NCBI GenBank assembly: GCA_016795365.1
Contig: JAEUHN010000017.1
Location: 124,001 to 188,000, forward strand
Origin: Verrucomicrobiaceae bacterium
GTDB lineage: Bacteria > Verrucomicrobiota > Verrucomicrobiia > Verrucomicrobiales > Verrucomicrobiaceae
Direction of reading: 5' to 3'
DNA length: 64,000 nt
Each line of letters opens with the position of its first letter. The stretch's first letter is position 1. The translations under genes were made by a program, and so were the position numbers. This document shows, one piece after another, positions 26,771 to 34,832 of the stretch. Below the pieces are notes generated by a model. The model was not told the DNA's origin and searched no databases. It saw only the letters and a list, made by a program, of their open reading frames with translations.

Positions 26771-27976
26771 TTGATGATCGCAGCAGTGATCGCATCAATT
26801 CATACAGTCATGCTGCTCGCCACGCTGACGTTGCCAGGCATGGCTGCAACTGTGGAGCCCGCGCCGGAGGTTCTCTGCGGGCCTGATATCGGGACGATTG
26901 GTGATGCTTGGGAAAGGGTGCAATGGCAGAACAGTGAAGCGCACCGCATGCTGGCTACAGATGACTGGCTCCGGCTGCCGCAGAAGCTTTCCGCCATCGC
27001 ATCGCATCTCCAGTTTATAGAACGCGGCGCGATTATGGTCTTCGGCAAACGTCGAGCGCAACTAGGCAAGGCAATGTCTGTGATTGAATCCTTGAAATGC
27101 GAGATCACCACCCGGGTGCTCAATGGTGAGACTAACGATCTTGCAGCGCGCTGGATGGAGCTGGATGCCACGCTAAAGTATATTGCTGCGCAGTTGCCCG
27201 ATGAAGCGCTGCTGCCTTCCACAAGTTTCGCTCATCTCCTTCCCCCGGTAAAACCGGCGCTGCATATTCAGCTCGAGCCGCTTCCGTCTGTCACGCCCGG
27301 TCAGCCACTGCGCATTGTCTTCCAACTGGTCCGTCTGGATAACCTCGCGCCCGTGTCTTCCAAGGATCTGTTCGAGACTCATGATGCCTTCCTTCATGCG
27401 TTGATCTGTGATCAATCTCTCACCGATTATCATCACGAGCATCCTTCACCCACGGGAGTGCCGGGCGAGTGGGAATTCAAGTTCACCCCGAGGTTCAACG
27501 CCCAATACCGTGTGTGGATGAATGCCGTGCCCAAGCACACGGGGCGCGAGGAGTTCGCGATGAATGTCATTTCGCTCCCGAATTCCAATGTTCCGCCGCC
27601 AACGTCCGCCTATCAGACAGTGTTGAGTGCACGGACAGACAAGATGTGCGGTGAACTGACCTGGACTACCGGTGATAAGCTGGAAGTCAACCGGCCCACC
27701 AGTGGCAGCCTTCATCTCACCGAGGTTGGGGGAGGGCCTGTAAACGATTTGGAGCCTTACATGGGTGCGTTCGCACACATCGTTGGCATCGGCGATGACA
27801 GTCAATCCATTCTGCACGTCCATCCGGACGGTGGCATCAACAGTCCCTTAGACCGCGGTGGACCCGAAGTTAACTTCACTCTCCGGGCTGCCCGCCAGGG
27901 CTTTCATCGGCTCTTTGTGCAAGTGAAGCGTCACGGGAAAATCGAAACCCTGACGTTTGGAGTGCAGATCAACTGA
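26771..27976 (+). CDS. Secreted His-rich protein, putative metal-related
   Basis: A 401-residue exported protein with a signal peptide (about residues 1-26, ending GMAA). An N-terminal helical region (to about residue 145) is followed by a beta-rich part with the His-rich segments TDYHHEHPSP and DLEPYMGAFAHIVGIGDD...LHVHPDG. The latter resembles the 'YLGA.GH.V......LHVHP' motif found in exported proteins near copper-handling genes. Two beta domains of about 110 residues, each with such a His motif, appear to be present. It is divergent from the CusF-SCO1/thioredoxin-fold pair, which supports but does not prove a copper role. Confidence 0.7.
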   Translation: MMIAAVIASIHTVMLLATLTLPGMAATVEPAPEVLCGPDIGTIGDAWERVQWQNSEAHRMLATDDWLRLPQKLSAIASHLQFIERGAIMVFGKRRAQLGKAMSVIESLKCEITTRVLNGETNDLAARWMELDATLKYIAAQLPDEALLPSTSFAHLLPPVKPALHIQLEPLPSVTPGQPLRIVFQLVRLDNLAPVSSKDLFETHDAFLHALICDQSLTDYHHEHPSPTGVPGEWEFKFTPRFNAQYRVWMNAVPKHTGREEFAMNVISLPNSNVPPPTSAYQTVLSARTDKMCGELTWTTGDKLEVNRPTSGSLHLTEVGGGPVNDLEPYMGAFAHIVGIGDDSQSILHVHPDGGINSPLDRGGPEVNFTLRAARQGFHRLFVQVKRHGKIETLTFGVQIN

Positions 27977-27996
27977 CCTGCCTCCTCCGCCACATC

Positions 27997-28740
27997 TCAC
28001 TTTGGCTCCTCGTAATGAACGATGACATGTGTCTTGCCTTCAACCTCCTGACTTACCGAAACTTCGATGGCGGTTTTATCAGCGGCATTCTTGGCAATGA
28101 GCGTCGCACCTTTGGATTCGCCTTGTTCATAGGCACCTCGTGTTTCAACGCCAAAACCAGATTCCGTGAATTTGGCGGCGTAGTAATCAGCCACAGCCTT
28201 CACAGAATCTTGCGTCCACCCCGTCACCATTCCGTTAGTGACCCCTTCTTTAGCCGGTAATACTGGCGGAGGACTCTGATCGAGTCCTGGATAGACAAGC
28301 AAACTGCCTTGGAGTTTGCGTAGCCCTTGGATCCCAATCTGTTGCTGAAGTCCCTGGGGCACAGACGGGGTGGCACTGGTGGATACAGGACTATCAACCA
28401 TCTTGATGCGACTGTCAGAAGCAGGCACGTCAACACCACCTCTCACAATTGTTGGAGACGTCTGAGGAGATTCTGCTCTTCGTTCAGGGGCAATGTTGGA
28501 GGAATCGTTTGTCGTGGCGCTTGTGGCAGACTTGGGGTTTGCCTTTTCAACCACTGTCTCCTCCCCTCTGGTGGTGCCCCGGCTGACACCGTGGGTTTCC
28601 GTGGGGGCTTTCAAACTTGATTTCCCCGCGAGGAGGAACCCGAATACTCCGACAACCACCGATAACCCGGCTATGATGGCAAAAGCAATCACACGTCCAG
28701 ACGTTAATTGCTTTGAGCACGGCTTAGTCGAGTTGATCAT
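27997..28740 (-). CDS. Single-pass membrane protein of unknown function
   Basis: A 247-residue protein with one membrane helix at about residues 18-38 (VIAFAIIAGLSVVVGVFGFLLA), a low-complexity Ser/Thr/Pro/Ala spacer of about 95 residues, and a C-terminal folded domain (about 135-247). The domain contains LLVYPGLDQSPPP and a VKAVADYYAAKFTESGFGVETR segment, the 'YPG ... V..FY...L...GW' pattern of small exported domains whose role is not known. It is convergent with the His-rich gene, 20 bases apart. Codon use appears less GC-biased than its neighbours. Confidence 0.65.
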   Translation of the reverse strand: MINSTKPCSKQLTSGRVIAFAIIAGLSVVVGVFGFLLAGKSSLKAPTETHGVSRGTTRGEETVVEKANPKSATSATTNDSSNIAPERRAESPQTSPTIVRGGVDVPASDSRIKMVDSPVSTSATPSVPQGLQQQIGIQGLRKLQGSLLVYPGLDQSPPPVLPAKEGVTNGMVTGWTQDSVKAVADYYAAKFTESGFGVETRGAYEQGESKGATLIAKNAADKTAIEVSVSQEVEGKTHVIVHYEEPK

Positions 28741-29082
28741 CGCGACTATCTACGCTGATGCAGCCGTTGTTGGCAATCGGCTATTAGGGATCGAAAGACT
28801 GGCAAACACTACCCCGACGCGCAGACTTGGGCACGAAAGAAGGTGGCAGGGGGGGGCTTGAAAACCAGAGTGAGAAGTTTGAGAGACAAGGAAGAGAGCC
28901 CATGGTCGGCACTGATCCCGAAGCGAACACCGAGCGGTTCTATTCATAGGCGCACGTTTGGGGCGGTTATCCTGAAGACATTAGCGCGCTCCTTGCCCTT
29001 GCGGCGTATTCGCCAGGGGGGCGGGCTGAAGATGATGGTCGAGGCTCCGACCGAACGAGTTCTGTCGGTAAACAGTTCTGCC
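28741..29082. other. 342-base gap without a recognisable gene
   Basis: The region between the ABC ATPase stop and the start of the single-pass membrane protein (both minus strand). It should hold the promoter of the latter. There is a run of eight G on the plus strand near 28850, and short open frames on both strands with no codon pattern or homology that I would support. I see no hairpin with a T-run. Confidence 0.5.
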
Positions 29083-29820
29083 TCAGCGATACCGGGCGAG
29101 GCCGTGGAGATACTCGCGGGCGAGGTTGGTCTGGGGGGAGGTGAAGAAGTCGGTGGCGGGACGGCTTTCCTGCACGCGGCCTTGGGCGAGGAAGATCACC
29201 CAGTCGGCCACGTCTTGAGCAAAGGACACTTCGTGGGTGGCGAGGACGATCTGCTGGCCGTTGTGAGCGAGTTCGCGGATGACATCCAGGACCTCGCCGG
29301 TCATAACGGGGTCGAGTGCGGAGGTGGGCTCGTCGAGGAGGAGGAGGCGCGGGGTGGGGGCCAGGGCACGGGCGATGGCGGCGCGTTGCTGCTGGCCGCC
29401 GGAGAGTTCGGCGGGGCGCTTGGTCTCGTGCCCGATGAGGCCGAGGCGATCGAGCATCTCGCGGGCGCGGGCTTCCGCCGGGGCGGGCTGCATTCCGTGC
29501 ACGACGCGGAGAGGCAGGGCCACATTCTCCAGGGCGGTGAGGTGGGGGAACAAGTTGTAGCCCTGGAAGACGAAGCCGTTGGTGCGGCGCTCGGCGAGCG
29601 CTCCGGCTTCGTCGTGGGGCAGCTCGTGGCCATCCATGAGCACGCGACCGGTGTCGGGCACGAGCAAGCATCCGAGCACGCGGAGGAGAGTCGATTTGCC
29701 GCCGCCGGAGGGGCCGAGCAGGGCGACGACGCGGGCCTGGCTCTGCGTCTCAAAGGTGACGCCGTCCAGGGCGCGATGGGTGCCGAAGGCTTTCACCACG
29801 TCGCGGGCTTCAAGTTTCAT
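29083..29820 (-). CDS. ABC transporter ATP-binding protein, polar amino acid type
   Basis: A 245-residue ATPase with a complete set of motifs: Walker A LLGPSGGGKST (residues 36-44 region), Q-loop FVFQGYNLFPHLT, signature ELSGGQQQRAAIARAL, Walker B RLLLLDEPTSALDP and the switch His in VLATHEVSFA. The sequence is of the GlnQ/HisP branch that powers uptake of amino acids or similar small solutes. It overlaps the permease gene by 11 bases. Confidence 0.92.
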   Translation of the reverse strand: MKLEARDVVKAFGTHRALDGVTFETQSQARVVALLGPSGGGKSTLLRVLGCLLVPDTGRVLMDGHELPHDEAGALAERRTNGFVFQGYNLFPHLTALENVALPLRVVHGMQPAPAEARAREMLDRLGLIGHETKRPAELSGGQQQRAAIARALAPTPRLLLLDEPTSALDPVMTGEVLDVIRELAHNGQQIVLATHEVSFAQDVADWVIFLAQGRVQESRPATDFFTSPQTNLAREYLHGLARYR

Positions 29821-30568
29821 AGGCGAACCTCCTTTCGAGTCGTTGCGCCAGCCAGGTGAGGGGGAGGGTGACGGCGAGGTAGGCGAGGGCGAGGGGGATG
29901 AAGCCCTCCAGGGAGGAGTAGCTGCGGGCGTTGATCAGCTTGGTAATCTGGGTGATCTCGTCCACGCCGAGGACGGAGAGCAGGGAGGAGCTTTTCACCA
30001 GGGAGACCAGCTCGCCCGCCATGCCGGGCAGGGCGCGGCGCACAGACTGGGGGATGAGGACGTAGCGGTAGAGCTGCCAGACATCGAATCCGACGGCGCG
30101 GGCGGCTTCCCGCTGGCTGCGGCCGATCGAATCGAGGGCTCCGCGGAAGATCTCGGCCAGGTAGGCGGCCTCGAAGGCGGCGAGCAAAAGGGTGCCCGCG
30201 GGCAAGGCATCGCCCAAGCGGAGGGGCGAGACGAGTCCGTAGTAGCCGAGCAGGAGGACGACGAGCAAAGGGGTGCCGCGCATCAGGGTGATGTAGCCGC
30301 CGCAGAAAAGGCGGACGATCTCCCACGGGGCTCGGGTGCCCATCATGAGGGCGAGCCCGCCGAGGACGCTGAGCACCATGGCCGCGAGGGAGATGCCGGC
30401 CATGAGCAGCCAGCCTTTGAAAAACAGCATCCGGTAGTCCCAGAAGGAGCCCCAGTGCCATCGGTAGGTGTCCGGGAAGATGGCCCAGACCAGCGCCGCG
30501 AGCACTCCGATGATCAGTGCTGAGAGCAGCACGGAGCGGGTGGTGGAGGTGGAGCGGGATTCGGGCAT
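29810..30568 (-). CDS. ABC transporter permease, His/Glu/Gln/Arg type
   Basis: A 252-residue inner-membrane permease. An N-terminal helix (residues 12-30) is followed by the family core: FFKGWLLMAGISLAAMVLSVLGGLALM, YITLMRGTPLLVVLLLGYYG (TLxRGTP is diagnostic of amino-acid permeases) and the EAA loop EIFRGALDSIGRSQREAARAVGFDVWQLYRYVLIPQ region that docks on the ATPase. The gene is cotranscribed with the ATPase. A substrate-binding protein gene is not adjacent, although one is needed for this transporter type. Confidence 0.92.
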   Translation of the reverse strand: MPESRSTSTTRSVLLSALIIGVLAALVWAIFPDTYRWHWGSFWDYRMLFFKGWLLMAGISLAAMVLSVLGGLALMMGTRAPWEIVRLFCGGYITLMRGTPLLVVLLLGYYGLVSPLRLGDALPAGTLLLAAFEAAYLAEIFRGALDSIGRSQREAARAVGFDVWQLYRYVLIPQSVRRALPGMAGELVSLVKSSSLLSVLGVDEITQITKLINARSYSSLEGFIPLALAYLAVTLPLTWLAQRLERRFAYET

Positions 30569-30609
30569 CGCGTGGGGGCGAGTCTGGCACAGTTTGTCTG
30601 GAGCGCCAG

Positions 30610-31929
30610 TCAGCGGACGCCGCCGGGTTTGAGCACGAACCGCGCCCGTGTGGCCACGTCTTGAAGCGTGAGGTCCATGGCGCTGATCGATTCCACACGA
30701 AGAGTCATGACCTTCTCTCCCGACAGGATAAACTCATCTCCCACGGCAGCCTCCATGACCTGCTCGTCCCCGATGAACTTCAGCCAGGCGCGGGGCTCGC
30801 GATCCCGCACGGGCAGGCCTTTCACGAGGAGGAGGCGCTCATTGGTGCCGCGCTTCCGCAGGGTAACGGTGGGCTGGAAGAAGAGCCCGGTGGCGGTGAC
30901 CTTCTCGAGTTTCCAATCGGTGCCGGGCAAGGGCTCTTCCGTGCCCAGTCGCACAGGCGGCGTCTGGCCATCGGCCTGTAGCATCGCCCCGGAGGCATCG
31001 GCGTCCTGGAGGGCGATAGGCAGCGTCGTTTCATGCAGACCCAGGAAGACGAGCTGCGACTGGGGCTGGATGCGCATGGTGCGACCGAGGTTCAAGGTGC
31101 GACCCTTAGCAGGGACGGGCGCGCTTTTCTCATCAGAAGAAGGATCGGCACTGAGCAAGGTGACGAGGGCGTGCTGGTTGGTGTCGTGAGCGATGTCGAG
31201 CGCTGACCGGCCCTTGGCATCGAGGGCAAAACGATTGGACCCCGAGGCCAGGAGCATCTCGGCGGCTCCGCGTTGACCTTCCTCCACGGCCACCATGAGA
31301 GGGGTGCGGAGTGTCTCCGGCTCCCGCGCAAACACACTGGCTCCCGCTTTGATCAGGCTGTCGATGACGCTCACATCGCCGGTGCGGCAACTGGCGAACA
31401 GGGCGGGGGATTCGTGCCCGGCGCTCAGGGGCACTAGGAGGTCCACTATCTCTCGCTGGCGCTCGCGGGCGGCGATCACGAGCGCAGGTTCGCCCAGGGC
31501 TGCGGAGGGCTTGATGCCGCCGTCGAGGAGCGTTCTGAGGACATCGGTATTGTGGGATTCGATGGCCGACTTGAGCAGCGCCCCTTGCGCAGGTGGATCG
31601 CTCGGCAAGGAGGTGCCCGATTTGAGAAGGAACCGAAGCGCCGCGCCCTTGCCGGACCGAGTGGCGACCCGGATCGCATTCTGCCCGGCCGCATCGGAAA
31701 CACCTGGCTCGATGCCGGCCGCGAGGAACAAAGGCAGCGCTTTGACGTCGTCTTTCTCCACGGCGCGGAAGAATTCAGCTACGGACAAGGAGTAGCCTTG
31801 GGCAGTCAGTTGCTGAAGGGCGTCTGCCTGAGGATCTGGCTGGCAGGCCGTCATCGACAAAGCGAGGACCAGGGCCGCGATCGCGGTCCGCCGTGCTCCT
31901 GCCATTCGATGCTGCACCGGCTGGCTCAT
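30610..31929 (-). CDS. Ankyrin-repeat lipoprotein with unknown C-terminal domain
   Basis: A 439-residue protein with a lipobox (VLALSMTAC, Cys at about residue 29), so it is probably lipid-anchored and exported. Residues 50-285 contain about seven ankyrin repeats, some degenerate (KALPLFLAAGIEPGVSDAAG, VIDSLIKAGASVFAREPETLRTPLMVAVEEGQ, AEMLLASGSNRFALDAKGRSALDIA). The C-terminal 150 residues (from LNLGRTMRIQPQSQLVFLG) are beta-rich with no recognised family. It sits between galU (4-base gap) and the ABC permease (41 bases), all on the same strand, so it may be cotranscribed with both. Confidence 0.85.
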   Translation of the reverse strand: MSQPVQHRMAGARRTAIAALVLALSMTACQPDPQADALQQLTAQGYSLSVAEFFRAVEKDDVKALPLFLAAGIEPGVSDAAGQNAIRVATRSGKGAALRFLLKSGTSLPSDPPAQGALLKSAIESHNTDVLRTLLDGGIKPSAALGEPALVIAARERQREIVDLLVPLSAGHESPALFASCRTGDVSVIDSLIKAGASVFAREPETLRTPLMVAVEEGQRGAAEMLLASGSNRFALDAKGRSALDIAHDTNQHALVTLLSADPSSDEKSAPVPAKGRTLNLGRTMRIQPQSQLVFLGLHETTLPIALQDADASGAMLQADGQTPPVRLGTEEPLPGTDWKLEKVTATGLFFQPTVTLRKRGTNERLLLVKGLPVRDREPRAWLKFIGDEQVMEAAVGDEFILSGEKVMTLRVESISAMDLTLQDVATRARFVLKPGGVR

Positions 31930-31933
31930 GGGG

Positions 31934-32809
31934 CTAGGTGAGCGCCTTTAACCAGTCGCGCAAGGCACCGCCAATGTCCTCCCGCTGGAGGCCGAAGTGG
32001 ACGTTCGCCTTGATGAAATCGAGCTTGTTCCCGATGTCGTGCCGCTGTCCATCGTAGCGAAGCCCAAACAGGGATTCGGCCTGCATCATGGCGGCCATGG
32101 CGTCCGTGAGCTGGAGTTCGCCGCCCTTGCCCTTGGGTGTGCGGTCGAGGAAGTCGAAGATGCTTGCCGAAAGCACGTAGCGTGCGCTCACGGCCAGACG
32201 GGATGGAGCCTCGGCAGGCTTCGGCTTTTCCACAAACTGCGTGGCGCGGATCACGTTCGGCTGCACTGGCTCGCCTCCCATGATGCCGTAGCGGCTCACC
32301 TTGTCCTCGCTCACCTCCTGAAGCGCCACGCACGAGCCGCCGTGCTGCTCCACCACGTCGCACAACTGTCGTGTCACCGGCTTTCCATCGGGCGTGGTGA
32401 CAACGGTGTCCCCCAGCAGCAGAGCGAAGGGCTCATCACCGGCAAATGTCTTCGCATACTTCACGGCGTCGCCTAGGCCGCCCATCTTCGGCTGCCAGAC
32501 GAAGTGGATGCGCGCGAGGGACTGGAGTTCGCGCAATTGCTCGAGTTCAGCCGTCCTGCCCTTGGCCTCAAGCTCCATCTCGAGATCTGCGGCAGGCGCG
32601 AAGTGCTCCTCAATGGCGCGCTTGCTCCGGCTGATGACCATCAAGATGTCGGTGATGCCCGAGGCGACGGCTTCTTCGACTACGTATTGGATGACCGGCT
32701 TGTCCACCAACGGGAGCATCTCCTTGGGCACCGCCTTGGAGATCGGGAGGAAACGAGTGCCGTAACCGGCGGCAGGAATGACGGCTTTGCGGACGCGAGG
32801 AAGGGGCAT
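31934..32809 (-). CDS. galU: UTP-glucose-1-phosphate uridylyltransferase
   Basis: A 291-residue nucleotidyltransferase. The opening RKAVIPAAGYGTRFLPISKAVPKEMLPLVDKPVIQYV is diagnostic of bacterial GalU, including the Lys of PKEMLP. GLGDAVKYAKTF, FALLLGDT, the VEKPKP lysine (product binding) and GELQLTDAM follow at the usual places. It makes UDP-glucose for polysaccharide and envelope synthesis. I started at MPLPRVRK, seven codons into the longest frame, because GalU proteins begin just before the first strand. Confidence 0.95.
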   Translation of the reverse strand: MPLPRVRKAVIPAAGYGTRFLPISKAVPKEMLPLVDKPVIQYVVEEAVASGITDILMVISRSKRAIEEHFAPAADLEMELEAKGRTAELEQLRELQSLARIHFVWQPKMGGLGDAVKYAKTFAGDEPFALLLGDTVVTTPDGKPVTRQLCDVVEQHGGSCVALQEVSEDKVSRYGIMGGEPVQPNVIRATQFVEKPKPAEAPSRLAVSARYVLSASIFDFLDRTPKGKGGELQLTDAMAAMMQAESLFGLRYDGQRHDIGNKLDFIKANVHFGLQREDIGGALRDWLKALT

Positions 32810-33113
32810 AGTCGAGTGCCAGGAAAGCATGGACCGGCAAAGAAAGCAGCCGATTCATAACATCTTTCGAGTGCCTGCTCTGAGGCTTAGTTAAAGTCGC
32901 ATCACTGAGATTAGGGAATCTAGTTCCTGGCTATTGAATTAGCGCGACTAACTTAGCGCGAATAGCATCAGAAAAGTTGTGAAGGATGTCCTGGAGCCAT
33001 CGCTAAGCGCACACTCAAAAAAAGTCGCGCCAGGCAAATTTTAATATTGAAATTATGAATATTGACATTTATTGTGATAATAGTAATTATTAACATATAT
33101 TAAAATACTAGCT
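32810..33113. other. Divergent AT-rich intergenic region
   Basis: About 300 bases between galU (minus) and the VKOR-DsbA gene (plus), with the last 90 bases strikingly AT-rich compared with the rest of the window (ATTTTAATATTGAAATTATGAATATTGACA... region). It should contain promoters for both directions. No small gene is visible. Confidence 0.6.
33062..33090 (+). promoter_or_regulatory. Candidate sigma-70-type promoter for the VKOR-DsbA/giant-protein operon
   Basis: TTGACA (perfect -35) followed after 17 bases by AATTAT (4 of 6 matches to TATAAT), in the AT-rich stretch just upstream of the GTG start. Transcription would begin about 15-20 bases before the start codon. In AT-rich DNA such matches also arise by chance. 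Confidence 0.35.
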
Positions 33114-34799
33114 GTGTTTTCTTGTTTGGATCATCTGAGGTCATTAAAACGGAGGGGTCTTCTGACCTCGATCGGTGGGCAGGTCTGCTCGTCGGATGGC
33201 GATGCAAGTGAGAAGAGACCACAAGAATTAGGCCAATCACACGATGGCTTGCATGGGAAGGGGAGTGACTTCTCCACGAGGAGAAGGTTTGGTCCTGGTT
33301 TCAAAGCGAGGCGGTTTGTGGCGGTGGCTTTGCTTCTGGGTGCAGCACTCGTGATGGCATTCGTGGCCTTCAACAAAGTAGCAGTTGCCGATGCGTGTGG
33401 CGGACGCTGCGATGAGATTCTCACCAGTGAGTGGGCTATGTGGTTGGGCGTGGTGCCTCTCCTTTGGATTGGAGCCGTTTTTTACGCAGGACTTGTGATC
33501 TTCGTATGGCGAGATCCTGGCTCAACGGCCAGCCGTGGCCTAGCGGGAGCGGTCCTCGGGGCAGCGGTGTTTCTGACCTGCATCCAGGCGTTCGTCTTCC
33601 ATTCGCTTTGTGTGGTCTGTTCGACGGCGCACCTTTTGGCATCTTTGTCTGCCATCGCTCTACTTTGGCGCACGGACTGGAGAACGCCTCTCATTGCAGC
33701 CCCGGCAGCGGCAGCAGTGCTCGCGGCTGGTGCTCCTTGGAAGACTGCCAGCCCGACTGTCCAAGTGCTTCCCTCATCGGGTTCCCTTTTCCAGATTGAA
33801 AAGGGAGGTCAACTCAGTGTTCTGGATGGGGCGCTCTCACTAGATGTCAGCAGCCTTCCACGCTGGGGATCGAGCGATGCGAAGAACCAGGCTTTTGTGG
33901 TTATGAACTTCGCCTGTAGTCGGTGTGCACGTCTGCATCAGTCGCTGGAGCAGGTGATCAAGGAAGGTGGCGCGAAGGATCTTGTTGTCTATTTTGTGCC
34001 AGTCGCGACCTCAGTCCAGCATGCCGAGGCTCAGGCGTTCTTGCTGGCGGCGTGGAAGAGTCATCCCGATGCCTACATCGAGCTCTCTCACAGGCTGATT
34101 CGCGGTGAGCTTGAGCTAGATGCCCAGAAGCTCGGCGATGTATCCGGACTGAGGTTCACCGCTGATGAGTTGGCGACGGCGAGGACTGCGATGGTCAAAC
34201 ATGGTCAATTGGTCAATCTCGCTGCGGAACGGAAGAATGTGCACGGGTTTCCGCAGCTCTGGTTTGCCGATGCCATCGAAACCAAGGTGTGGAGGAGTGT
34301 AGATGCCCTGCGGCTCGCTCTTAACCAGCACCTGGAAATCGGGTTGCCGGTCGGTCTGCCCAAGCTACCAGAGTTCCCCAGCACTCGGGTGATGGCCGAT
34401 GCCAAGGTAGCTCCTTCGGCTGCCAAACAAATGGGTTCACTGGCCGTCACGCCGCGAAGGATCGTGCTTCCCGCAGGCCCTCTCCCCGGCGCGGAGGATT
34501 ACACAATTCAAGTTCGCTCCATCGGAGGGCAGGGGCTCCCTTCAACCAAAGTCACACTCCCTGAAGCCCTCAAACAAGCCGGAATCACGCTGAGTTCGGT
34601 GGCGGATGCTGCCAACCACGTCGTGGAGCTAACGCTGCACTTTCCGGTGGGTTTCGACACTGAGCGCCACTTGGGGAGCGAGGTTCGCCTCGAGGGAGAC
34701 ACTCGGTCATTCACTCTCCCTGTTGAGCTGAAAGGTGCCCGAACATCCGCAGCCGCCCCCGGACCATGGGGTGCACTGACCACTTCCACACGCCCCTGA
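33114..34799 (+). CDS. VKOR-like membrane oxidase fused to DsbA-like thioredoxin domain, with extra C-terminal domain
   Basis: A 561-residue protein with a GTG start. After a basic 65-residue N-terminal region come four to five membrane helices (about 67-88, 107-131, 142-160, 163-186, 192-207) with the cysteines of a vitamin K epoxide reductase: C95/C99 in the loop after helix 1 and the active C166-VV-C169 of SLCVVCSTAH. A thioredoxin-fold DsbA-like domain follows (about 255-410) with C268-SR-C271 in VVMNFACSRCARLH and the cis-Pro loop VHGFPQLWF. VKOR passes electrons from the thioredoxin domain to quinone, so such fusions make disulfides in exported proteins. About 150 C-terminal residues (VTPRRIVLPAGPLPGAEDY...) form an additional beta-rich domain I do not recognise. 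It ends 33 bases before the giant-protein gene, so the two are probably one operon. Confidence 0.87.
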   Translation: MFSCLDHLRSLKRRGLLTSIGGQVCSSDGDASEKRPQELGQSHDGLHGKGSDFSTRRRFGPGFKARRFVAVALLLGAALVMAFVAFNKVAVADACGGRCDEILTSEWAMWLGVVPLLWIGAVFYAGLVIFVWRDPGSTASRGLAGAVLGAAVFLTCIQAFVFHSLCVVCSTAHLLASLSAIALLWRTDWRTPLIAAPAAAAVLAAGAPWKTASPTVQVLPSSGSLFQIEKGGQLSVLDGALSLDVSSLPRWGSSDAKNQAFVVMNFACSRCARLHQSLEQVIKEGGAKDLVVYFVPVATSVQHAEAQAFLLAAWKSHPDAYIELSHRLIRGELELDAQKLGDVSGLRFTADELATARTAMVKHGQLVNLAAERKNVHGFPQLWFADAIETKVWRSVDALRLALNQHLEIGLPVGLPKLPEFPSTRVMADAKVAPSAAKQMGSLAVTPRRIVLPAGPLPGAEDYTIQVRSIGGQGLPSTKVTLPEALKQAGITLSSVADAANHVVELTLHFPVGFDTERHLGSEVRLEGDTRSFTLPVELKGARTSAAAPGPWGALTTSTRP

Positions 34800-34832
34800 T
34801 TAAGAAGGGATATTTCCAAGACCAAAAGATAC

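Noticed and set aside
28841-29082. Short frames around the G-run, considered as a small gene
   Set aside because: No start with supporting context, no homology and frames on both strands are equally open.
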